Translations under genes and position numbers: made by a program | The notes under the pieces: model-generated | Told to the model about the DNA's origin: nothing | Database searches by the model: none | The model's input: the letters and a program-made list of their open reading frames with translations, nothing else | In this document: piece by piece, positions 9,766 through 18,666 of the stretch | How positions within the stretch are numbered: the stretch's first letter is position 1 | Layout: the number at the start of each line of letters is the position of its first letter | Origin: Fulvia fulva | Lineage: Eukaryota > Ascomycota > Dothideomycetes > Mycosphaerellales > Mycosphaerellaceae | Direction of reading: 5' to 3' | Length of the DNA stretch: 64,000 bases | NCBI RefSeq assembly: GCF_020509005.1 | Contig: NC_063018.1 | Span: 1,488,001-1,552,000, forward strand

Positions 9766-12700
9766 GTCTTCCTCATCGACGCGATGAAGACCAAGAACAA
9801 CGTTTACCGAAAGTGAAGAGAGGAAAGAAGTTGAGGATCAATACAGCACAGCTAGACCTGTACGACGAGACGGGCAAGGACCACGCTTGCAAACCGTTCG
9901 TCACGAATGTAAATATCGGCTCAAAGAAACTCTCTTCTTCCAATCTCACTCTCATAGACACTGGCGCACTAGGCGAGTCTTTTATGGACTATAAACTCGC
10001 GACCTCTCTCAACCTCGAACCCCAGGAACTGAAGTACCCTCGCACCCTTGAACTCTTTGACGGCACGGAGACTACCACTAGTAAGATTACTCATGTTGTA
10101 CACACGTCAATCACCCTCGGAGGCAAGCGTATGTCGATCACCAGCTTCCTTACGTCCCTACCGCATCAGAAGTTTATCCTCGGCCTCCCCTGGTTCAGAC
10201 GACACCGACCTATCATCGACTGGACTTCCCTTACTGTCAGCTTCCCTCTAGAAGTTCCTCCGGCACCTCCGCCTTCTCCGCCGCCTCAGCGCGGTCCTAA
10301 GTATACCAAGATCTTCTAGGTGAACGCCGCTGCCTTCACCACTGCTGCTAAGCAGCCCAAAGCTCAAGTCTTCGCCGCCTCTCTCCGCGATATCGACATC
10401 GCCCTCGAGAAGCTCGACAAGAAGCGTACACCTACCGACCCTGCTACGAAGGTCCCTCCTTAGGCACACCACATCCTCCACGTATTCGATGCTAAAGCCG
10501 CAGACGAGCTGCCTCCTCATCGCCCTCACGACCACAAGATTGAGCTAGAAGAAGGTGCAGAGACACCGTTCGGACCGTTATATTCCATGTCCCGAGAAGA
10601 GCTTATCGTCCTCAAGAGATACCTCGAAGAGAACCTAAAGAAGGGGTTCATTCGAGCGAGCCGTTCTAGCGCTGGCAGTCCCGTCATGTTCGTCAAGAAG
10701 CCCGGCGGTGGTCTACGCTTCTGCGTAGACTACCGAGGCTTGAACGCTGTTACAAAGAAGAACCGCTACCCAATACCGTTGATTCAGGAGACGCTCGAGC
10801 GCCTCTCTAAGGCCAAGTACTTCACCAAGCTCGATGTCATCGCTACGTTCAACAAGTTACGAATGGCAGAAGGACACGAGTATCTCACAGCCTTCCGTAC
10901 TCGCTACGGGCTGTTCGAGTCGCTCGTTATGCCCTTCGGCGTTTGTAACGGGCCTAGTACCTTCCAGAACTTCATTAACGACATCCTTCAGGAGTTCCTC
11001 GATCAGTTCTGCACTGCCTACATCGACGACATCCTAGTCTATAGCGAGACCAAGGAGGAGCACCGCGAGCACGTCTGTAAGGTCCTTCAGAAGCTCGCAG
11101 ACGCCGGCTTGCAGCTCGACATCGACAAGTGCGAGTTTGAGAAGACCGAAGTCAAGTTCCTTGGTTTGATCATTACCGCAGACGGCATCAAGATGGACCA
11201 AGAGAAGATCGACGCTATCGTCGAATGGGATGCTCCTACGAACGTCAAAGAGGTCCAGGGTTTCCTAGGCTTTGCCAACTTCTACCGCCGCTTCATCCAC
11301 GCATTTTCGGGCGTGGTACGCCCTTTGACGAAGCTCACGCGCAAGGGTGAGAAGTTCGCCTGGACCGACGAATGCCAGGAGGCTTTTGACTTGCTCAAAG
11401 CGAAGTTTGTTGAGAACCCGCTTCTACGGCACTTCGATTTCGAACTGGAGACCCGTGTAGAGACCGACGCATCCGACGGCGTGGTGGGCGGTGTCCTGCT
11501 ACAACGCCGCTCGCCTGAATCCCCCTGGTTACCTGTCGCCTTCCTCTCCAAGAAGATGACCGCCACGGAGTGTAACTACGAGATCTACGACAAGGAGCTT
11601 CTCGCCATCGTCAAAGCTTTCGAAGAGTGGCGCCCCGAGCTCGAAGGCTCTGCTATGCCCGTCCAAGTAAGCTCCGACCATAAGAACCTCGTCTACTTTA
11701 TGAAGAGCAAGCTGCTCAATCGTCGCCAGGCCCGCTGGAGCGAGTTCCTCTCCCGGTTCAACTTCGTGATCTCGTACACGCCCGGCAAGGCCAACTCGAT
11801 GGCCGACGCCCTTACCCGCCGCCCTGGTGACTCTCCAGTTGATCGAAGAGGGGGCCGGCAAATCGCAGGGCAACAAGTCATCAAAGAGCACAACCTCTCT
11901 TCCGAGCTTCGAGAGTACCTATCGAATAGCCAGCCTACGCTCGCCGCTTCCTTTGCTACTCTCGTGCTCGCTCCTGCCTACCTTGACGAGAGTGACGATG
12001 AATCCGAGCCTGAAGAATACGCCTCGGACGCTGAGGACTTGAACGACGATGAAGAGGGCTCAGTAACGACCGACGGCTCATCCGAATCAGACTTTAAGGG
12101 GTTTGATAATGAGGAGCAGCCCGAAGGCATCATGGCACGAGTACGAACAGCGTACGATGCCGACATAGACGCCCAAGAGTTAGTTCAGGCCCTTGAATCT
12201 GGCGCGAGGACATTCCCGGGCTTCTCGCTGTCCGAGTGCGAGCTCCAGGAAGGTGTCGTCTACTTCCGTAAGAAGCTTTACGTACCGCAGCCCGAAGGCT
12301 CTAATATCCGAGCTGAGATTCTTCAAATCATCCACGACTCCGCCTCTGGGGGTCACCCAGGCGTAGCCAAGACCCACAAGCTCCTCGCTAGGTATTACTA
12401 GTGGCCGCATTCCTGGAAGGACGTCCGCCGCTACGTGCTGAACTGCGCTGCTTGCCGAAGAGCCAAAGCTAACCGCCACCGTCCCCACGGTCTCTTGCAC
12501 CCTCTCCCGGCTCCTGATCGTCCGTGGAAGCACATCACTATGGACTTTATCACCGATCTTCCTCACGGCAAGACCTTCAGCGGCGTGAAAGCAAAGGCCC
12601 TTCTAGTGATCGTGGACCGTCACTCCAAGGACCGGTACATGATCCCGTGCTGGAGCATGACCGCAAAGGAGACTGCTCGCTTGTTCTACGAATTCGTCTG

Positions 12701-13799
12701 GCGCTTTCAAGGCCTCCCGGATAGCATCACCTCTGACAGAGGCACCCAGTTCATCTCGCACTTCTGGAAGCGTCTGTGTGCTATCCTGGGCATCAAGCAT
12801 AACCTCTCGACCAGTTTTCAGCCACAGACCGACGGCCAGACCGAAATTACGAACGCTATCCTCGAGCAGGTCCTTCGTTGCTTCGTCGACTACCACCAGA
12901 AGGATTGGCCTCAGCATATCCCTGCGGTGGAGTTCGCTACTCGTAACTGGGACTCGGAGACTACTGGCTACTCTCCCTTCTATACTACGAGAGGTTACCA
13001 CCCTCGTACAGGCATGGAACCAGAAGAACCTCTCCCGCCTACCGAAGACGCAAACGAGCAAGCAGCAGACGAGTTCGCTACTATGCTCTCACAGATCCAT
13101 GAAGAAGTTCACGACGAGATGGTGTACGCACAAGCAATCTACGAGGATCAAGCCAATCGTCGTCGCCAGCCAGCTCCCGACTACCAAGTAGGCGATATGG
13201 TCTACCTCAACTCCAAGAACATCAAGACAGACCGCCCCTCCAAGAAGCTGAACTGGAAGAACCTAGGTCCTTTTGAGATCACCGAGCGTATCAGTTCACA
13301 CGCCTACCGTCTAGCTCTTCCTGCGAACATAAAGATCCACGACGTCTTCCATCCCGTACGCCTTCGGCCGTCGGCTAAGGACCCATTCCCGAACCAAAAC
13401 CAAGACATGCCAGGTCCTCCCGATGAAGTAGAAGTCGACGAGCCTGTTAACCTACCTTCTGACGACTATGCCGTCCGCAAGATCCGGGGAATCCGCGTAG
13501 AGCCCAACGACGTTGAAGGACTACCGCCGATCAAGTATGAAGTCGAATGGCAAGGTTGCCCTAAGTGGGATACCTTATGGGAACCTATCCAACATATCAT
13601 CTTCAATCGTCAAGCAATCGAAGAATACCACGCCCGCGCAGACGGCCCAGAAGTCAACATCGGCAGGCTCTTCGAATCTGAGCTTTTCGACGGGGCTTAC
13701 CAATGGTGTATCGACCATGACATCAGGCCTAGGCCTGGTACTGAAGCTGAACATCCTCGATATGTAGAACTACTACGGCTTCGTAGGAACTCAGCTTTG

Positions 13800-13813
13800 T
13801 TCGGGGGGGCTAC
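13800..13813 (+). other. Element C polypurine tract
   Basis: TCGGGGGGGCTAC, with seven consecutive G, directly abuts the 3' LTR. This is the expected site for plus-strand priming, and it is read through in frame by pol. Confidence 0.7.
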
Positions 13814-14333
13814 TGTCATGGTCTCCCCACAGAGTGTACAGAAGGTGGGGACAGAAGAGCCTCAGAGTGCTCAGAAGTCGTCAAGAAGTGACAGTCCAGC
13901 TTGGTGTGTGAGCGCCAAGAATCACATGCCCCGCAACATTCGCTACGGGACCCAGCCCTCCAAATTCACCCCTCTACCAAACCTTGACAGATTCACTTCG
14001 GCTCGTGACTGTGTGACTCACGGCACTCCCGCGAGCACCCGCGACTGCGCTGGACCCTGGAAGAAGCACGTGGAAGACTCGGAACGTAGGGCAGGTTAGA
14101 ATAAGGTTTTGAGCAAAGCTGCTGAGCGCGGCTTCGCACGGGTTAGCCCTGTTGATGCGGGGACACGCACTCGCGAGGGTCGCGTATAAATATCTGGCCT
14201 TCCCTAGGCCTCTCTTGCTTTCTTCGTCTTTTGTTTTGTGTAGCAATCATACCATACCCTTTTGCATCTGCACTTCGCACCTGCATTCTCGCTTTCACCC
14301 TTGCATCTCACAGGCCAGGCTCTCGCCCTGACA
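13814..14333 (+). repeat. Element C 3' LTR (unit I)
   Basis: Partner of the 5' LTR, also 520 bp. Compared with the 5' LTRs of units II/III it has four diagnostic transitions (GTTGG to GTTAG; GATAC to GATGC; CCCAGG to CCTAGG; CCTAC to CCTGC) that recur in every unit, plus a private C at 14,253. Confidence 0.95.
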
Positions 14334-14338
14334 TCTAG
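14334..14338. repeat. Target-site duplication of C, right copy (TCTAG)
   Basis: Direct repeat of 8,038-8,042, placed immediately after the C 3' LTR. Confidence 0.93.
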
Positions 14339-15820
14339 GTGGGTCTTTGATGTGAAAAGAATGATTAGTAGAGCTATTAAGAAGTTCAAGGCAAGACTAG
14401 TTATAAGAGGGTTTTTATAGAAATATAGGGTTGACTTCGAAGAGACCTTTGTACCTACTGTTAGACATAATACTCTCCGAGTATTCATGGCAGTAGTGTG
14501 TAAGAGAGATCTCGAGATGTACCTAGTAGATGTGAATAATGCTTTTACCTAAAGTAGCCTCCTTGAAGACATCTATATAATCCCGCCCCTAGGAGTTGAA
14601 GCACCTCTAAACATAGTGTTTAAGGTCCTACGAAGCCTTTATAGGCTTAAGCAAGTAGCTAGAGACTAGAACAAGCTCTATGTTACGAAGCTAGAGAAGA
14701 TTAGATTTACCTAGTCCTAGGTAGATCTATGCCTACTTGTCTATACGGATAGAGACCTTATAGTCCTTACCTATGTGGATAACATACCTATTGTAGCTCC
14801 GAAGCTGTTAGATATTTAGTAGTTTAAGGCTAAGCTTAGAAAAGTGTTTAAGATTAAAGATCTTAGTAAACCTACGAAGATCCTTAGAATAAGGATTATA
14901 AGAGACAGGTCCTAAGGCACTTTAAAGCTTGATCAAGGACACTATGTCTACGCTAACTTAGCCAAGATGAACATGGCTAGAGAGAAGGCTACGCTAACCT
15001 ACTCACCTATAGAGAGCTACGAGCACTTAGTGCCTACGGCACCTATAGATAAGAGGTGCAACAAACAGGATTACTAGAGCTACAATAGTACCTAGATGTA
15101 GCTAATGACAATGACAAGGCCAGACTTAGTATTCCCCCTTAGAAGAATTAGCTCATATGTTGCTGATCCCTCGTAGTAGTATATAAAGGCTTTAAAGAAG
15201 CTCTCCCGATACCTGCGGTCGTACCTAGACCTAGGTCTTATATATAGAAAGGGAGGGGGCAATCTCTAGGGATACTCGGACTCTGACTACGCTATAGACA
15301 AAGTGGATAGAGTCTCAATTCTAGGATACGTGTGGTTCCTTTATAGATTACCTATGTCCTAGATAAGTAGGAAGTAGAAGTCTATTACAACATTAACAAT
15401 AGAAGCTAAGTTTATAGCTATGAACGTAGCCGCAAAGTAGTCACAATTTCTTGCTGCTGTCCTTAGGGAAATAGGGTGCCTAGAACTAGTAGGAAAGAGC
15501 TCTTTCTAGCCGAGTATAAGGGTAAGCAGGGGCACTGTTAACGAGCTAAGGCTAGTCAAGCTTATAGGTGACAACTAAGCCGCTTTGACACTTGTCAAAG
15601 ATGCCTATATGTATAAAAGGTCAAAGCATATTAATGTTGTATATAACTATATCAGACATCTCTAGTGATAGAAGGAGATTATAGTAGACTACTGCTATAT
15701 AAAGGACATAGCTACTAATAGGTTAACAAAGCCCCTTAATAGCTAGTAGTTCCAAAACTTTGTGAGGCAGCTCCAGCTTACGTAAAGGGATTGTAGGAGA
15801 CCATGTGGCCTGAGTAGGAG
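14339..15820 (+). pseudogene. pol: Element B pol 3' half: reverse transcriptase and RNase H (unit I)
   Basis: Continues B's copia RT after the C insertion. It opens with RWVFDVKRM and KFKARLVIRGF, then shows FVPTVRHNTLRVF, VDVNNAFT and LYRLKQVARD. The catalytic box at 14,772-14,783 reads YVDN, so the second Asp has become Asn, as a G-to-A change would do. RNase H landmarks follow (TRPDLVFPLRRISSYV; SITTLTIEAKFIAMN). Stops interrupt at many expected Gln/Trp positions. It ends near the 3' LTR, with a weak purine stretch (GTAGGAG, 15,814-15,820) as the polypurine tract. Confidence 0.88.
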
Positions 15821-16054
15821 TGTTGAGAACATATAGGCCGTAGGATAAGCATGTAGGTATAGGTGTGTTATGTGACGAGATCACGTAATTAGGGTTTGCT
15901 AGCCTATAGGCTAGCAAACATCCGGACACCTAGTATCTACCTACACTAACACCGGCGATACTGTATATAGATACACGCTATCCTATTAGGTCCTTCTTCG
16001 TCTTTTGTGTGATCCGCCGTCTTCCACTACTACGCAACTCGTACCTGTTTAATA
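15821..16054 (+). repeat. Element B 3' LTR (unit I)
   Basis: A 234-bp LTR, TGTTGAGA...TTTAATA, with the 24-bp palindrome, a TATATAG box at 15,964-15,970 and the TTCTTCGTCTTTTGT motif at 15,994-16,008. It keeps more TG/CA dinucleotides than the 5' LTR, so it has taken fewer mutations. Confidence 0.93.
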
Positions 16055-16059
16055 GAAAT
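16055..16059. repeat. Target-site duplication of B, right copy (GAAAT)
   Basis: Direct repeat of 4,226-4,230, immediately after the B 3' LTR. From here A sequence resumes. Confidence 0.9.
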
Positions 16060-17502
16060 CAACGGGTAATTAGAAATCGACGGGCCATCTAATTCCTTGT
16101 TCGCCTCTATAGATATAGGGTCTACGTCGTCGTTCATATTTTCTAGAGGACTAGAACGAGTAGTATTAGCCCCATTTTGCGAATTTATAGAAGGAGTAGC
16201 GCTAAAATCGCTATTATCGAGGTTGATAGCGGGACTAAGAGCCTCTACGCTTCCGGAAGTATTTTTCCTAGACGTATCTAAGCGTAGTCTCTTATTACTC
16301 GGCTCGTTTTGCTTCGTAGCTATTTTATTTCGTTCGCTAGAAGCTGTAATATCCTCGCTAATTTTTAAATTATTAGTTACCTCGAATTCGCTAACTATAG
16401 CGGGTTCTTTGGATTAAGGACTATCTAAAAAGGTTCCTTCTAAGACTCTTACGTCTCTAGCAAAGACTACTTTTCTAGAGTCTAGATCTAATAGTTTATA
16501 GTTACCGTAGTTAGTATAACCTAATAGAATAGCCTTTTTCGCCCTAGTTTCGAGTTTTTTAGGTCTTAGATTACGATAATAGGCGATAGATCTGAAGATT
16601 TTAATATTATTAAGGTCGGGTTTAGTCCCGTACCTAACTTCGTACGGGGATTTAAAGCCTAAGCTAGAATGCGGCGTACGATTATAGATAAAAATCGCCG
16701 CTAAAACGGCTTCTCCCCAAAAATATTTAGGTCGCCTAGACTCGTATAACATAGCTTGTACTTTAGACATTATAGTACGATTAGGCCTTTCTATTTTAGC
16801 GTTTTGCTCCGGACAATACGGCGCGATTAGCTCGCGTATAATACCGCTATTCCGTACTAGTTCTTCGAATTCTTTAGTTAGAAATTCGAGAGCATTATCC
16901 GATTTAAGGATCTTAAGCTTAGGCCTTTTATTATCGGCTACGCTATTAGACGAAGAATTCTCGGTACGTAATTTATAGGTATAAAAAGAACGAAAAGCTT
17001 CAGACTTAGACTTAATTATATCCGCCTCTATAAATCTAGAGTAATGATCGATAAAGCTAATAAAATAACAAAGTCCGCGATTAGTCCTAGGCTCTATAGG
17101 ACCGTAGATATCGAAACTAACTTTATCTAGGAAGGCTTTAGCTTTCGTGCTTATATTACTTATTTTATTAATTTTGCGCGGAAATTTCGCCCTAAGGCAA
17201 ACGTCGCAATTTACGAGCCTAGGATCGTTTTTGTCTACCTTTACGCCTAATTTTTCTCGGGCGTTAGGATTTATATGTCCTAGTCTTCTATGCCAAATTA
17301 GCGAATTATTCTCGCTATTAGATAGGGTATAGAACGTACCCTCTTCGTCTTTCGAGTCTTTAGGTAGGCTATTATTCGGAGAATAAACGGCTAACTTATA
17401 TAGCGATTTGTCTTTATTAGCCCGCGTTATAAGGGCATTATTTTCGCTATACAAATCTATAACGCCGTTCTTAAGACGGGCATAGCAATTACGAGCATCT
17501 AA
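16060..17502 (-). pseudogene. pol: Element A pol: integrase and integrase-RT linker (unit I)
   Basis: The 346 codons from 17,454 to 16,414 are open. They carry the pre-integrase zinc motif (H55, H60, C83, C86), the integrase core with an intact D115-D186-E222 triad (SFDIYGPI; LKSDNALE; KIERPNR, 35 residues between D and E), and the copia C-terminal GYTNYGNYKLLDL region. Upstream, the frame joins gag-protease across a stop at 17,503 at an expected Gln. Downstream of 16,414, a stop-separated polar linker (SKRLRLDTS-like, Ser/Asn-rich) runs to the B insertion. Plus-strand frames here, including 16,097-16,417, are shadows. With the catalytic triad intact, this is the best preserved part of A. Confidence 0.92.
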
Positions 17503-18666
17503 TTACGCTAGACTTATAAGATTTACGCTAAACTCGGGTGTATAAAGGCAATCCTTGAGAAGAACTACCTTATTAGTGTCTTTAAAGCGCATTTTTATAT
17601 CTCCTTGCCCGTAGGAGACTATTTTCCCGGCGTTACCCCACCGTAATACGGTAGTAGTATCCCGGAGTGTAGTGAAATAGTCTCTATTTACTATAATATG
17701 CCGGGAAGCGTCCGAAGCTAGAATAAACTCGGTACTTTTAGCGCTTTTATCGCGATTATTATCGCTATTTACGCTTAAAACGGCGGTATTATTTGATTCT
17801 TCGCCGCCTAAGTCCTCTATATTAGAGAATAGTACTTCAACTTCGCTAACTACGTTAGAGTTAGCAAATAGCGCGTTGCTATCTCCCTTAGAATCCTTAT
17901 CCTTTTTCTTAAGAGTCTTATTTCTTAGATTAGGATTCATCTTAAAACACGTAGATTCGATATGTCCCTTTTTATCGTAAGAGGAACATACTTTATTCGA
18001 ATTAGCGTATTTAGGACCTTTATTTCCCGGCCGTTTAGGCCCGTATCTCTTAGGCTTTCCTTTAGAAGAGTTGCCGACAAATAAAGCGTAATCTTCCTTA
18101 TCTTTAGCGCTATCTCTTTGCGATTCGTCTAGTAAATTACTAAACAATTCTTTAAGAGAATAAGCCTCTATGTTAGCTCTTAGGCTTTGACTAATAGAGG
18201 TAACAAACGACTCGTATTCGTCCGTAAGATTATTTAAAGTCTACGCTATTATAGCGGTCTTAGGCAACTCGACGCCTTTAGATTTAAGGTCGTCGTATAG
18301 ACGGCGAATCGTAGTCGTATATTTTTCTACCGAGTTATTACTCTTAGAGAGCGTAGTATGAAATAGCTCTCTTAAAAGTAAGAACGAGGAATTAAATCCT
18401 TTAGGACTATATAAGTCCTCTAAGGAATTCTACGCTTCTAGGGCCGTATTCTTATTTTGAATTTGTAGAAGAGGCCCGTCCTCGATAGATAACCTAATAA
18501 CGGCGAGCGCTTTGTTTTTAATTTCTTTATCGTCCGTAATAGGTTCCTCTATAGCCTTGATTAGGCCTTCTTTCGTAAGGTACGCTTTTATCCTTAGGGC
18601 CCAAAATCTATAATTAGATTGGCCACTTAGACGCGTAATATTAAATGTCTTATTGTTTAAAGACAT
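17503..18666 (-). pseudogene. gag: Element A Gag and protease region (unit I/II junction)
   Basis: The complete A gag start (ATG 18,664-18,666) through Gag core, zinc knuckle and protease. Two TAG codons fall at expected Trp positions in Gag. A 214-codon open stretch (18,147-17,503) holds the knuckle as C54-x2-Y57-x4-H62-x4-C67, so the second Cys is replaced by Tyr. The protease motif reads LASDASRHI where the family has an L-D-S-G-A-S type motif; the catalytic Asp and the Gly are both changed. Gag particle RNA binding and proteolysis would both fail. Confidence 0.9.

Larger units (their letters stand above)
9750..14099 (+). pseudogene. pol: Element C Pol: protease, RT, RNase H, integrase, chromodomain, three internal stops (unit I)
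   Basis: A single -1 frame relative to gag. The protease keeps its D-T-G (LIDTGA, Asp codon at 9,957). TAG stops follow at 10,317 and 10,461. An open 604-codon stretch from 10,587 carries RT (VDYRGLN, catalytic Asp in KLDVIATF, YIDD at residues 145-148) and RNase H (D294, E337, D364, D407). An unusual acidic linker (about residues 467-510) follows, then the start of the integrase zinc finger. TAG 12,399 cuts between its His pair and Cys pair. The next open stretch, from 12,435, has the Cys pair, catalytic D37, D101, E137, a GPF module at 278-280 and a chromodomain at about 344-402 (YEVEWQG, WEP, IEEYHARAD). The frame enters the 3' LTR without a stop and ends at TAG 14,097. The stops fit C-to-T or G-to-A changes. 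The catalytic residues of protease, RT, RNase H and integrase that I can place are all present. Confidence 0.95.
8043..14333 (+). mobile_element. Element C: chromodomain Ty3/gypsy retrotransposon nested in B (unit I)
   Basis: A 6,291-bp LTR element with 520-bp LTRs (TGTCATGG...CTGACA), TCTAG target duplications, a Gag frame, and a pol frame ordered protease, RT, RNase H, integrase, C-terminal chromodomain. This is the chromovirus layout. It is much GC-richer and less mutated than A or B: one stop in gag and three in pol before the LTR. Four transitions separate the 5' and 3' LTRs in units II and III. It is the youngest insertion in the nest. Confidence 0.97.
4231..16054 (+). mobile_element. 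Element B: Ty1/copia retrotransposon nested in A (unit I)
   Basis: An 11,824-bp LTR retrotransposon in the opposite orientation to A, with 234-bp LTRs, a copia-type primer site, GAAAT target duplications, and domain order Gag, protease, integrase, RT, RNase H. It carries element C at 8,043-14,333, so its own sequence is about 5.5 kb. Its coding sequence is full of TAG/TAA codons, many at expected Trp/Gln positions, as left by RIP. It is not autonomous. Confidence 0.95.
1..17994. repeat. Tandem array unit I (17,994-bp period)
   Basis: First of three complete head-to-tail units. Base 1 matches 17,995, 35,989 and 53,983, and every landmark recurs at exactly +17,994 with no net indel. The unit is a circular permutation of one A element carrying B, which carries C. 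The phase is arbitrary because the window opens inside A gag. Unit I differs from units II/III at many sites between 1 and about 8,290, mostly transitions, and is almost identical to them after that. Confidence 0.97.

Noticed and set aside
9430..12401. Stop codons in C as programmed read-through sites
   Set aside because: There are four stops at unrelated places, including between the His and Cys pairs of the integrase zinc finger; their positions fit single transitions at Gln/Trp codons.
14204..14488. Minus-strand frame across the C 3' LTR and B junction, longer in unit I
   Set aside because: It spans an insertion boundary, and its length changes with one transition (14,253 C); it is a shadow.
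16097..16417. 106-codon plus-strand frame opposite the A integrase linker
   Set aside because: The minus strand reads as A pol with stops; the plus frame is a Leu/Ser-rich shadow with no family resemblance.
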